From a virus, in the IMG/VR virus record IMGVR_UViG_3300035698_007246, positions 126,001-190,000 of that record: a stretch of 64,000 bases of DNA. One strand, written 5' to 3'. Below the pieces are notes generated by a model that made no database searches, had not been told where the DNA came from, and worked only from the letters and a program-made list of their open reading frames with translations. Of the stretch, positions 20,438 to 26,352 are shown piece after piece. The number at the start of each line of letters is the position of its first letter. Position 1 is the first letter of the stretch. Both the position numbers and the translations under genes were made by a program.

Positions 20438-20530
20438 AAATCGCAACTCAGATTGATGTAAAGCGGTTAAACTTTTCAATAGTTTTGGAAACCTTTTTAG
20501 ATTGCTGAAATCAATCTTCAGTTGCGATTT
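20438..20530 (-). ncRNA. RNA element without tRNA (unit F)
   Basis: Perfect 11-bp outer stem AAATCGCAACT/AGTTGCGATTT, GAAGATTGATTTCAGCAATC and ACATCAATCTG. The 50-nt interior folds into GGTT...AACC with AAACT/AGTTT inside. It is one of the most compact copies and useful as a minimal reference. Confidence 0.65.
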
Positions 20531-20559
20531 TCTTTTTCAAAGGATTCTTCAAATAATGT

Positions 20560-20756
20560 ATTTATTAAAATGACTACTTAAAGACTAATTTATGTACCCT
20601 ATTAACTTATATAACGATGATAAATTGCCCTGTTTATAATCTACTCCATCCGATAGGTGCATAGCAGCCATAGTGTGGTCGGCACTTTCTTATGATGTCC
20701 ACACCGTGTTATGATGATTGCTCATCGACTGACACCCCAATCATATCATCGCTTAT
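20560..20756. other. Gene-free stretch with hairpins
   Basis: No frame or cloverleaf. A GTGTGG...CCACAC hairpin (20673-20704) is the clearest structure. Confidence 0.3.
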
Positions 20757-20763
20757 GAATTTA

Positions 20764-20820
20764 ATAGAATTTAATGATGTCAGGAATTGAACCTCACAAC
20801 AACACATCATTAAATTCTAT
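20764..20820 (-). ncRNA. tRNA-like minihelix
   Basis: A 17-bp perfect stem (ATAGAATTTAATGATGT and complement) closes a 23-nt loop containing GAGG-TTCAATT-CCT, a T-arm sequence. This is an acceptor/T-arm-like half with no D or anticodon domain inside. Confidence 0.4.
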
Positions 20821-20849
20821 CGGTGTTATCCATCACCCTATTGAATTTT

Positions 20850-20933
20850 GCCCCGCCATACATTATCCAGAATCAAGTATGCAGGAAAAACATTCCTGTG
20901 ACCATCGCTTGTACTTTACGTGTCAGCCGGGGC
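20850..20933 (-). ncRNA. Structured RNA, GCCCCG/CGGGGC stem
   Basis: The GC-rich closing stem stands out in this AT-rich genome; inside is CAGGAA-TGTTT-TTCCTG. Overlaps the last codons of the gene at 20916-21104. Confidence 0.4.
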
Positions 20934-21104
20934 ATTTAATTTATTTTCTTCATTAAATTTCTTAACTTCTTTTTCATAATTTTCACGTGACATATCATTA
21001 AATACTTTTTTATCACGACCATTTATGAATTTCTTTTGCATTAATTCGAAATGTTCTTTAGATTCTCCATATGTTCTTTCATACCATTCTGGTTTTTCAG
21101 TCAA
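20916..21104 (-). CDS. Hypothetical protein, possibly 5'-truncated
   Basis: 62 residues from a TTG (TEKPEWYERTYGESKEHFEL). Protein-like sequence (EIYKNDWYVCSSFTIRE) continues upstream in frame without ATG or GTG until a TAG near the aberrant tRNA-Met region. Insertion of the tRNA may have removed the original start. Confidence 0.45.
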   Translation of the reverse strand: MTEKPEWYERTYGESKEHFELMQKKFINGRDKKVFNDMSRENYEKEVKKFNEENKLNAPADT

Positions 21105-21210
21105 TTCTCTTATAGTGAATGATGAACATACATACCAATCGTTTTTATATATTTCCGATTGTTTGTATATTTTCTAATCCGTTTTGGTAAAATATTTTAT
21201 TTATAAAAAA

Positions 21211-21294
21211 TGGTAGACGCATAGGGACTTGAACCCTAATTTTCAACAACCAATTACGAATATACTGCTTATGAGGCAGTCTCGGTATACGTCT
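21211..21294 (-). tRNA. Aberrant tRNA with CAT anticodon
   Basis: AGACGTA/TGCGTCT acceptor, T arm (TTCAAGT) and CCA are normal. ACTGC-CTCATAA-GCAGT follows the acceptor after only TACCGAG. The region after the anticodon arm holds TTCGTAATTGGTTGTTGA; ACCGA can pair with TTGGT. Same architecture as 10576-10658. Confidence 0.6.
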
Positions 21295-21299
21295 ATAAA

Positions 21300-21455
21300 A
21301 AACAATCCAACATAATAGAAAAGACATCACAGCGACTTGGCACTGCATTTGTTATAACCTACCATACCTATTAACACTCAACATTACACACAACCATAGA
21401 TACTCAAATTAAATTGTGTGTAGGATGTCTATCTATTACATCGAAATGAATTATG
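21300..21455 (-). other. Gap with a 9-bp hairpin
   Basis: TACACACAA/TTGTGTGTA (21386-21424) is the only clear structure. No gene recognised. Confidence 0.3.
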
Positions 21456-21526
21456 TCCACCACAACGGACTCGAACCGTAATCTTTACCCCTCCACGGGG
21501 CAACATTCTAATTGAACTAACGGTGG
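21456..21526 (-). tRNA. tRNA-Pro(TGG)-like with G33
   Basis: CCACCGT/GTGGTGG acceptor, T arm TTCGAGT, TGCCC-CGTGGAG-GGGTA arm. TGG is read only with G at position 33. A standard tRNA-Pro(TGG) exists at 24399. No CCA. Confidence 0.6.
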
Positions 21527-21533
21527 ATTGAAT

Positions 21534-21605
21534 TGGAGTCGCAAAACGGAGTTGAACCGTTATCTCTTACTGAAAGTAAGAATTCGAGCATTAAACTATT
21601 GCGAC
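21534..21605 (-). tRNA. tRNA-Glu(TTC), second copy
   Basis: GTCGCAA/TTGCGAC, TCTTA-CTTTCAG-TAAGA, discriminator T, CCA encoded. Differs strongly from the copy at 19805, so not a recent duplicate. Confidence 0.85.
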
Positions 21606-21613
21606 ATGTATTT

Positions 21614-21790
21614 ATTTCATATTAATAAGATGGATTTATATAACCATATGGAGAATCTCTTCTGTGCGGTCTACTCTCCAGACCAGAACATTGTTATGCA
21701 TAACTCTGTTCATATTCAAGCACCATCCTTTTGAGATGATTGGGAGCACTCATATCATCATTTATTAAATCCACCTAATTAATATGAAAT
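21614..21790 (-). ncRNA. Structured RNA with ~25-bp outer stem
   Basis: ATTTCATATTAAT...GGATTTA and its near-perfect complement enclose about 125 nt with a GGAGA...TCTCC hairpin. Contains a 19-codon frame without a ribosome site. The conserved GAAGATTGA motif is absent. Confidence 0.4.
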
Positions 21791-21964
21791 AAAAGAATTA
21801 TCTCTCCACAAAATGATTTCACAACCACTTCCCTCATCGGGAATAAAGGGATTGAAAATCCTAAAATTCCATATTAATGGATTGTTTGGAAACATCGTGG
21901 AACCTGTCCACCACTCGAATGAAAAGCTATTGTAACCAATATTTAAGATGGGTAACCCCACCAC
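21779..21964 (-). CDS. Trp-rich ORF, 61 aa, uncertain start
   Basis: GTG-started frame encoding SFEWWTGSTMFPNNPLIWNF and IILWRDNSF. The composition is protein-like, and the open frame extends further upstream without ATG. It may be the C-terminal part of a gene broken by neighbouring RNA elements. Confidence 0.35.
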   Translation of the reverse strand: MVGLPILNIGYNSFSFEWWTGSTMFPNNPLIWNFRIFNPFIPDEGSGCEIILWRDNSFISY

Positions 21965-21996
21965 TTTTCTAATAAGCAGATATCTCCAAACAACCC
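21881..21996 (-). other. Inverted repeat pair flanking 90 nt
   Basis: GGATTGTTTGGA and TCCAAACAACCC are complementary except for one position and could fold as an RNA arm over the Trp-rich frame. Confidence 0.35.
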
Positions 21997-22147
21997 TTAT
22001 ATAAATTCTCCCTAAGAGAGAAATTATTTTCGTTTACACATGATTTTTACATCATGTAATGTGCTTTCTTCATTACCCAAAAATGTCAAAGAACTTTATA
22101 GAGTGCGATGTCATTTGACTTTCGCTTCTCTAATTTAAGACCCCTCT

Positions 22148-22176
22148 AATATAATTAATTGTATTTGAGAAGTCAA
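22148..22176 (-). promoter_or_regulatory. Early-type promoter (21.6-22.1 kb RNAs)
   Basis: TTGACT, 17-nt spacer, TATATT, upstream of the Trp-rich ORF and outer-stem RNA. Confidence 0.7.
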
Positions 22177-22204
22177 TAATTATTTTGAATTAATTTTCAA
22201 TTTT

Positions 22205-22230
22205 AAAAAAGGAAGGTTGTGGGAACAACC
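22205..22230 (-). terminator. Rho-independent-type terminator
   Basis: GGTTGT-TCCC-ACAACC followed by TTCCTTTTTT on the minus strand, ending the tiny gene at 22255-22329. Confidence 0.65.
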
Positions 22231-22254
22231 GATTTTTCAACCTATCCTGATTTA

Positions 22255-22329
22255 CTACGCTCGTTTAGAGTTTTCAATGTAAATCAGGGTATATGCCCCC
22301 ACAACAGCAATTCCACTCATAAGTAACAT
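22255..22329 (-). CDS. Tiny membrane protein, 24 aa
   Basis: MLLMSGIAVVGAYTLIYIEN... is one hydrophobic helix. It has AAGGAG before the ATG, an early promoter upstream and a terminator downstream, so it forms its own transcription unit. Function unknown. Confidence 0.55.
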   Translation of the reverse strand: MLLMSGIAVVGAYTLIYIENSKRA

Positions 22330-22404
22330 AAGTCACTCCTTTGTTAGAGTTTTAAAAACTGTTTATTAATCCAAAAATTTCAAAGAACTTATTTTTACAT
22401 CACT

Positions 22405-22433
22405 AATATAATTAATTGTATTGGTGATGTCAA
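22405..22433 (-). promoter_or_regulatory. Early-type promoter (tiny membrane protein)
   Basis: TTGACA, 17-nt spacer, TATATT. Confidence 0.75.
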
Positions 22434-22446
22434 GACTTTATTTTTA

Positions 22447-22600
22447 AATTTATATAGCAAGGGGGACTCGAACACCCAGATAACGCCATTACCACGGAAA
22501 TCACAGCTAATCCTCGACTTTGCTTTCGCTTTCAGCACTTAACCCGCCCTCTGTGTAGGTTCACCTGTGCCAGCATTACTATATAAATTTAAAATTTCAA
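22447..22600 (-). ncRNA. tRNA-like RNA with extended acceptor and long insert
   Basis: An ~18-bp stem (TTTAAATTTATATAGTAA and complement with one G-U) closes about 115 nt ending in a T arm (loop TTCGAGT). The expected acceptor ATAGTAA/TTGCTAT continues into the stem. No simple anticodon arm. It has its own early promoter. Too small for a tmRNA, and no tag frame is evident. Confidence 0.45.
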
Positions 22601-22611
22601 AGAACAATACC

Positions 22612-22640
22612 AATATAATTAATTGTATTAGTGATGTCAA
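22612..22640 (-). promoter_or_regulatory. Early-type promoter (tRNA-like RNA)
   Basis: TTGACA, 17-nt spacer, TATATT. Confidence 0.75.
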
Positions 22641-22644
22641 TACT

Positions 22645-22974
22645 TTATTTCATTTTTATTTTATTTCTGATAAGAAGCTCACATAATTTATTTCTTAATT
22701 CCTGAATCTGAATCCTATCAAGTTTTTCTTCTGTATAAAATGTCATTGTTGTTTCATGAACAATATTTATTGCAGCCATATCTCGTTGTTGTTGTTGTTG
22801 TTGTTGTTGTTTCACTAACACTGTATTATATTTACAACCACGAAACCTACTATAAAAACAACACCCATCCAAATTTCTTTTACTAAGGCTTTTGTTTTTA
22901 CATTTATCAAATACAGTTAAAGGACATTCCTTTAATTCTGTACCAACAAATATTCTTTTAATATATTTAAACAT
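22645..22974 (-). CDS. Hypothetical protein with polyglutamine tract, 109 aa
   Basis: Eight consecutive Gln codons, mostly CAA/CAG repeats, sit at about residue 56, between a Cys-containing N-terminal half (CPLTVFDKC, GCCFYSRFRGC) and a helical C-terminal half. The triplet run is probably length-variable. No family recognised. Confidence 0.5.
   Translation of the reverse strand: MFKYIKRIFVGTELKECPLTVFDKCKNKSLSKRNLDGCCFYSRFRGCKYNTVLVKQQQQQQQQRDMAAINIVHETTMTFYTEEKLDRIQIQELRNKLCELLIRNKIKMK
22786..22812. repeat. CAA/TTG triplet repeat
   Basis: About nine tandem TTG units on the plus strand inside the gene at 22645-22974. Confidence 0.8.
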
Positions 22975-22991
22975 AAAAACCTTTCAAAATA

Positions 22992-23090
22992 TGTTGGCTG
23001 ATAGATTTGAACTATCATCTGCACCTTTAACGATGCTATCATCCTTAAGGATAAGACACCTTGTCATGTTACTAATTACACCAAGCCAAC
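22992..23090 (-). ncRNA. 99-nt aberrant tRNA
   Basis: GTTGGCT/AGCCAAC acceptor and T arm GATAG-TTCAAAT-CTATC are sound. The middle holds AAGG...CCTT with an 8-base loop, a GATG-ATAG-CATC hairpin and CGTTAAAGGTGCAG, resembling the extra region of the two D-arm-less tRNAs. Anticodon not assignable; no CCA. Confidence 0.45.
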
Positions 23091-23097
23091 TTTAAAA

Positions 23098-23173
23098 TGG
23101 AGCCGAAGGAGGGATTTAAACCCCCAACATCCCGATTACAAATCGGGTGCTCTGTCAATTGAGCTACTACGGC
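23098..23173 (-). tRNA. tRNA-Thr(TGT)
   Basis: GCCGTAG/CTTCGGC (one U-U), CCCGA-TTTGTAA-TCGGG, CCA encoded. Confidence 0.9.
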
Positions 23174-23185
23174 ATAATTTAAATT

Positions 23186-23251
23186 TGGGGTGACCGAGGA
23201 GGCTCGACAGGAACCACAATCCTGTGTTCTACCAGTTGAACTACAGTCACC
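23186..23251 (-). tRNA. tRNA-His(GTG) with truncated T arm
   Basis: G at -1 opposite C73, GTGACTG/CGGTCAC acceptor, CAGGA-TTGTGGT-TCCTG, CCA encoded. Only 11 nt (TCGAGCCTCCT) replace variable loop and T arm; the TTCGAAT-type loop is missing. Confidence 0.7.
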
Positions 23252-23259
23252 ATATATTA

Positions 23260-23559
23260 CTAAAAGTCATTGTATTCTTCACAATCCCTATCATGGAGTA
23301 TGTTTTCCCATTGTGCTAAAGCATATAATGTACGATTACATTCATCTTCAGTAAATTGTACAGTAATAGAACCTTTATCACCATCAGCAAAATGTTTCAG
23401 GGTGTCATCAACTGTATACTCAACAACAGGACTATTCCCACATTTTTTCATAAGGTCATATCGCCCTTTCCAGTATTTAACTTCTGATTGAAGAGCTTTA
23501 ATTTTAATTTCATCTGTTATAACTATATCTTGTTTTGAGTCATCACTCGATTTTGACAT
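23260..23559 (-). CDS. Hypothetical protein, 99 aa
   Basis: Starts MSKSSDDSKQDIVITDEIK. The best ribosome site (AAGGAG) points to another ATG 14 nt upstream that opens a 15-codon frame, possibly a leader peptide. Contains EVKYWKGRYDLMKKCG and VQFTEDECNRTLYALAQWE. Not recognised. Confidence 0.5.
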   Translation of the reverse strand: MSKSSDDSKQDIVITDEIKIKALQSEVKYWKGRYDLMKKCGNSPVVEYTVDDTLKHFADGDKGSITVQFTEDECNRTLYALAQWENILHDRDCEEYNDF

Positions 23560-23599
23560 TTTTCTTTCATAATATCTCCTTAAACAATTTAACACCCTT

Positions 23600-23628
23600 A
23601 ATATAATTTGTGACACTATGGATGTCAA
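23600..23628 (-). promoter_or_regulatory. Early-type promoter
   Basis: TTGACA, 17-nt spacer, TATATT, just upstream of the gene at 23260-23559. Confidence 0.7.
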
Positions 23629-23651
23629 TAGTTATTTTTTAAAAAAGAATT

Positions 23652-23727
23652 TGGTGCCGCCTCTCGGAATCGAACCGAGTTATTCCGGGCTTCAGCCGGG
23701 TGCATTGACCACAATTGCTTAAACGGC
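23652..23727 (-). tRNA. tRNA-Phe(GAA)
   Basis: GCCGTTT/AGGCGGC with G-U pairs, loop CTGAAGC, CCA encoded. Confidence 0.85.
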
Positions 23728-23737
23728 ATATATTTTA

Positions 23738-23820
23738 TGGTGGAAAGGATAGGAGTCGAACCTACACAGAATTAACGGGTGTTTTACAGACACTTGGGTT
23801 CACCAATACCCAGCCTTTCC
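23738..23820 (-). tRNA. tRNA-Tyr(GTA)
   Basis: Class II, GGAAAGG/CCTTTCC, loop CTGTAAA, CCA encoded. Confidence 0.9.
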
Positions 23821-23824
23821 ATAT

Positions 23825-24319
23825 TTATTTTTCTACATCACCTAAATTTTCAAAGAACTTTTTTGCATATTTATTAACATCATCTAAAATATGTGTCCTA
23901 TACCTGCTATGCCAATAACTATGATGTGTTGGACATAATGGTATTAAATTTTCTGGTTTATTATTTTTACTATCACCATCATAATGATGAACTTCAACAA
24001 TTTTATCTTCATCACAAATAATACATTTCTTTTTATGATAAACAAAACATGTTGTTCGATATGCACAATCTTTCCAATTTGGATGATTAGTACCAGTTCT
24101 AAAATATGTGTTTGCACAACCACAAGAACATGTTGTGCCAGTTTTAAAATTTTTAATTGGTTTATTACAAACCGGACATAATTTTAAATTTTTTGGATTT
24201 AAATAACAACTCTCTTCATGTCTTGATAAATTAGCAACAACCCGCTCCTCTTTACACCATCGACATTTTTGTTTTTTAGTACTTCCAAGTTTTAAATTTT
24301 GTAATGAATTGCTATGCAT
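23825..24319 (-). CDS. HNH homing endonuclease
   Basis: 164 residues: N-terminal zinc knuckles (CRWC, CPVC), a GTNHPNW segment, then CIICDEDKIVEVHHYDGDS and LIPLCPTHHSYWH, a complete HNH core with two Cys pairs. AAGGAGG precedes the ATG and a TATAAATA late box lies about 28 bp further up. Sited between tRNA genes, a common homing location. Confidence 0.85.
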   Translation of the reverse strand: MHSNSLQNLKLGSTKKQKCRWCKEERVVANLSRHEESCYLNPKNLKLCPVCNKPIKNFKTGTTCSCGCANTYFRTGTNHPNWKDCAYRTTCFVYHKKKCIICDEDKIVEVHHYDGDSKNNKPENLIPLCPTHHSYWHSRYRTHILDDVNKYAKKFFENLGDVEK

Positions 24320-24347
24320 AATACCTCCTTATAGATTCATATAAAAT

Positions 24348-24355
24348 TATTTATA
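24348..24355 (-). promoter_or_regulatory. Late promoter TATAAATA (HNH gene)
   Basis: Exact late box preceded by GGAATTTG, as for the other homing endonuclease genes. Confidence 0.65.
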
Positions 24356-24398
24356 CAAATTCCATGCAAGGTATTTGGAAAACAGCCAAATCACATAA

Positions 24399-24474
24399 TC
24401 GAGCGAGGAGGATTCGAACCTCCGACAACCCTGAATCCAAATCAGGTAGGCTAACCAGACTGCCCCACCGCTCG
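24399..24474 (-). tRNA. tRNA-Pro(TGG)
   Basis: CGAGCGG/TCGCTCG, CCTGA-TTTGGAT-TCAGG, C1 as usual for tRNA-Pro, no CCA. Confidence 0.9.
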
Positions 24475-24504
24475 TTATATTTAACCAAAAAATTTCAAAG
24501 AACA

Positions 24505-24589
24505 TGGTACTGAAGGTGGGATTTGAACCCACACGCCCAAAGGACACCTGATTCTAAGTCAGGCACGTCTTCCATTTCATCACTCCAGC
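24505..24589 (-). tRNA. tRNA-Leu(TAG), class II
   Basis: GCTGGAG/CTTCAGT, CCTGA-CTTAGAA-TCAGG, long variable arm, CCA encoded. Confidence 0.9.
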
Positions 24590-24668
24590 ATTAAATGAAT
24601 GTTGTTTAACTGGTACAACAATCAAAACCTTGATTGACCCTCACACAAAGGTAAAGGCTCTAAACGAC

Positions 24669-24702
24669 AAAAAGGGCTTCTAAGTTTAGTTAGAAGCCCT
24701 TT
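24669..24702 (-). terminator. Rho-independent terminator, 13-bp stem
   Basis: AAAGGGCTTCTAA/TTAGAAGCCCTTT followed by TTTTTG on the minus strand; can also act on the plus strand. Confidence 0.8.
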
Positions 24703-24730
24703 CATCTATATAATATGAATTTCCTTCTAA

Positions 24731-24856
24731 CTACAAACCACTCCACTCAGGTGTTCTCGCTGAATAATCATTATGGAGTTTAAAAATTGGATACAATATG
24801 CCCATTCCGTTGTTAAGCGTACAATCACATAGTGTTTGTTTAAATGTATTTTGCAT
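24731..24856 (-). CDS. Small protein in its own late transcription unit, 41 aa
   Basis: MQNTFKQTLCDCTLNNGMGI..., with GAAGGGA before the ATG, a TATAAATA box about 42 bp upstream and a strong terminator 30 bp downstream. This layout suggests high late expression, as for small virion-decoration or internal proteins. No family recognised. Confidence 0.65.
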   Translation of the reverse strand: MQNTFKQTLCDCTLNNGMGILYPIFKLHNDYSARTPEWSGL

Positions 24857-24897
24857 AATATTCCCTTCAATTTGTTAAAATTAATTCATCTTATAAC

Positions 24898-24905
24898 TAT
24901 TTATA
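24898..24905 (-). promoter_or_regulatory. Late promoter TATAAATA (41-aa gene)
   Basis: Exact late box upstream of the 41-aa gene. Confidence 0.65.
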
Positions 24906-24934
24906 TAAATTATTTTCAAAATAGTCTCTTTTTA

Positions 24935-25111
24935 CTAACTTTTTTTATTACCTACACCATTTCCGGACCCATCTCTACGAGGAGTTTTTCCACACTCACC
25001 TTGAATATGATTAGATGTACGAGAAGTTCCCTTACGATTACCTACACCATTTCCAGACCCATCTCTACGAGGAGTTTTTCCACACTCACCTTGATTTTTT
25101 AAATTATTCAT
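24935..25111 (-). CDS. Small protein with two DGSGxGxGN repeats, 58 aa
   Basis: Two copies of QGECGKTPRRDGSGNGVGN (residues 7-25 and 37-55) joined by a short linker. The DNA of the repeats is nearly identical, so duplication is recent. GGTGG precedes the ATG and an early promoter lies about 105 bp upstream. This Gly-rich TPRRDGSG motif recurs in phage proteins as far as I recall, without known function. Confidence 0.7.
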   Translation of the reverse strand: MNNLKNQGECGKTPRRDGSGNGVGNRKGTSRTSNHIQGECGKTPRRDGSGNGVGNKKS

Positions 25112-25216
25112 AATACCACCAATTTTTTTAAATTATTCACATTTATTTATTTCTATCCAATAGATAAAAATCAAATTTTATAACTGTATCATTTCAACTT
25201 TAATAACATCCCCAAC

Positions 25217-25245
25217 AATATAATAAATGTTTCATACGTTGTCAA
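25217..25245 (-). promoter_or_regulatory. Early-type promoter (DGSG repeat protein)
   Basis: TTGACA, 17-nt spacer, TATATT. Confidence 0.75.
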
Positions 25246-25252
25246 GGCCCTT

Positions 25253-25301
25253 TTTGAAAAACTTTGGTGAACCACACAAATCCACCAAAGTCTTTTTCAA
25301 A
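25253..25301 (-). terminator. Terminator-like hairpin
   Basis: TTTGAAAAA-ACTTTGGTG arms pair across a 13-base loop and end in TTTTTC on the minus strand. With the promoter at 25341 it would define an RNA of about 90 nt that contains a 25-codon frame (MTPLKKTLVDLCGSPK...) without a ribosome site. Confidence 0.55.
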
Positions 25302-25340
25302 GGAGTCATATGACTTTAAAATCATACAACGTATAATAAT

Positions 25341-25368
25341 AATATAATATATTCCCAGAGAAAGTCAA
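25341..25368 (-). promoter_or_regulatory. Early-type promoter (short RNA)
   Basis: TTGACT, 16-nt spacer, TATATT, followed within about 90 bp by a terminator-like hairpin. Confidence 0.65.
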
Positions 25369-25371
25369 TAG

Positions 25372-25611
25372 TTATTTTAAAACTTTTTTGAAACATTCCC
25401 CAATATAACTATCATTCCAAAATAAAAAATCTTTTTCATTAGATATAAAATTCATAGTTTTAAGGCTACTCTGTTCATCTTGAAAATTCATAGCAACCAT
25501 CGAATATCGCATACCTAATTTATTATCACATTTAGTCATATAGTACACAATACCGACTGGATGATTAACTTTTTCTTTAATTTTATTTAAAATTTCTTTA
25601 TTAGTTTGCAT
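25372..25611 (-). CDS. Hypothetical protein, 79 aa
   Basis: Starts MQTNKEILNKIKEKVNHPVG. Alternating hydrophobic pattern (GIVYYMTKC, MRYSMVAMNFQ). Not recognised. Confidence 0.5.
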   Translation of the reverse strand: MQTNKEILNKIKEKVNHPVGIVYYMTKCDNKLGMRYSMVAMNFQDEQSSLKTMNFISNEKDFLFWNDSYIGECFKKVLK

Positions 25612-25623
25612 AATTTACCCCTT

Positions 25624-26352
25624 TTATAATGGCAAAAACGGTGCATGACCAGTTAAAAAATTATCAATAGGAACATAATTATCATCATTAGGATTAACTA
25701 TTTCTTCCACAACGACACCAGTTGCTTCTTTTAACTCTTCCAATGAACCATCATTATCTATAACATAGAACCATTCTTTAAAATGGTCTAATGCAATTTC
25801 AGATTCATGTTGGTCTACAATACCAGTTTTGCGTTCAACACGTATTGTAATAACTGTTATTTCGTCCATATCAACGTCATTAAAGACATTTATTTCATTA
25901 GGGAACCTTGTGTCTGTTATAACAATAACATTGGCTTCTGACTCTAATACTCGCTCTTTAACTTGTTTTGCCCAATAATCAGAATCAACACGGTTTCTGA
26001 ATATTTCAGTTCCGTATATTTGAAGAAGGGCACGAGTCACACCATTCTTTTTCTCAAAATAGTTTTCATCTTTGACTTTAATCTCGTCTATTGCTGCAAT
26101 TAAAGAATCGAGCATAGTATTTTTGGTCATTACATTAGTAAAAGTATTCACCAATGATTTTAATGACTCTGCATACCCATTAAGATATGTAGCTAACTTT
26201 TTAAAATCATCTTTGCAGTTATTTTTGAGGTCATGTGCAAACAAATCTGTTTCTACGGTTAACCCACGAGATTTCATATTTTCAATAATATAATCTGCCG
26301 TGACATTTTTTCCTGTCTGCATTTTCCCAGACATCAATATTACATATTTCAT
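25624..26352 (-). CDS. Deoxynucleoside monophosphate kinase
   Basis: 242 residues. The P-loop SGKMQTGKNVTADYI at residue 8 and the conserved TRALLQIYGTEIFRNRVDSDYW and VIVITDTRFPNEI blocks match T4 gp1-type dNMP kinases, which phosphorylate dNMPs, including modified ones, to diphosphates. It works with dUTPase and the reductase in the nucleotide supply route. Confidence 0.8.
   Translation of the reverse strand: MKYVILMSGKMQTGKNVTADYIIENMKSRGLTVETDLFAHDLKNNCKDDFKKLATYLNGYAESLKSLVNTFTNVMTKNTMLDSLIAAIDEIKVKDENYFEKKNGVTRALLQIYGTEIFRNRVDSDYWAKQVKERVLESEANVIVITDTRFPNEINVFNDVDMDEITVITIRVERKTGIVDQHESEIALDHFKEWFYVIDNDGSLEELKEATGVVVEEIVNPNDDNYVPIDNFLTGHAPFLPL

Noticed and set aside
15117-20530. The recurrent RNA element as a group I or group II intron
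   Set aside because: Without cargo it is about 80 nt. No P3/P7-like core, no domain V and no room for either fold.
20438-20530. Hammerhead ribozyme (CTGAAGA in unit F resembles CUGANGA)
   Set aside because: Other copies have T, A or G before GAAGA, and no GAAA follows the next stem.
15117-20530. CRISPR array or integron attC sites from the repeated GATTGCTGTAATCAATC words
   Set aside because: Spacing is irregular, the repeats come as unlike left and right halves closed by locus-specific stems, and no cas or integrase gene is present.
22447-22600. tmRNA
   Set aside because: Too short, with no plausible tag frame and no SmpB-type acceptor features.
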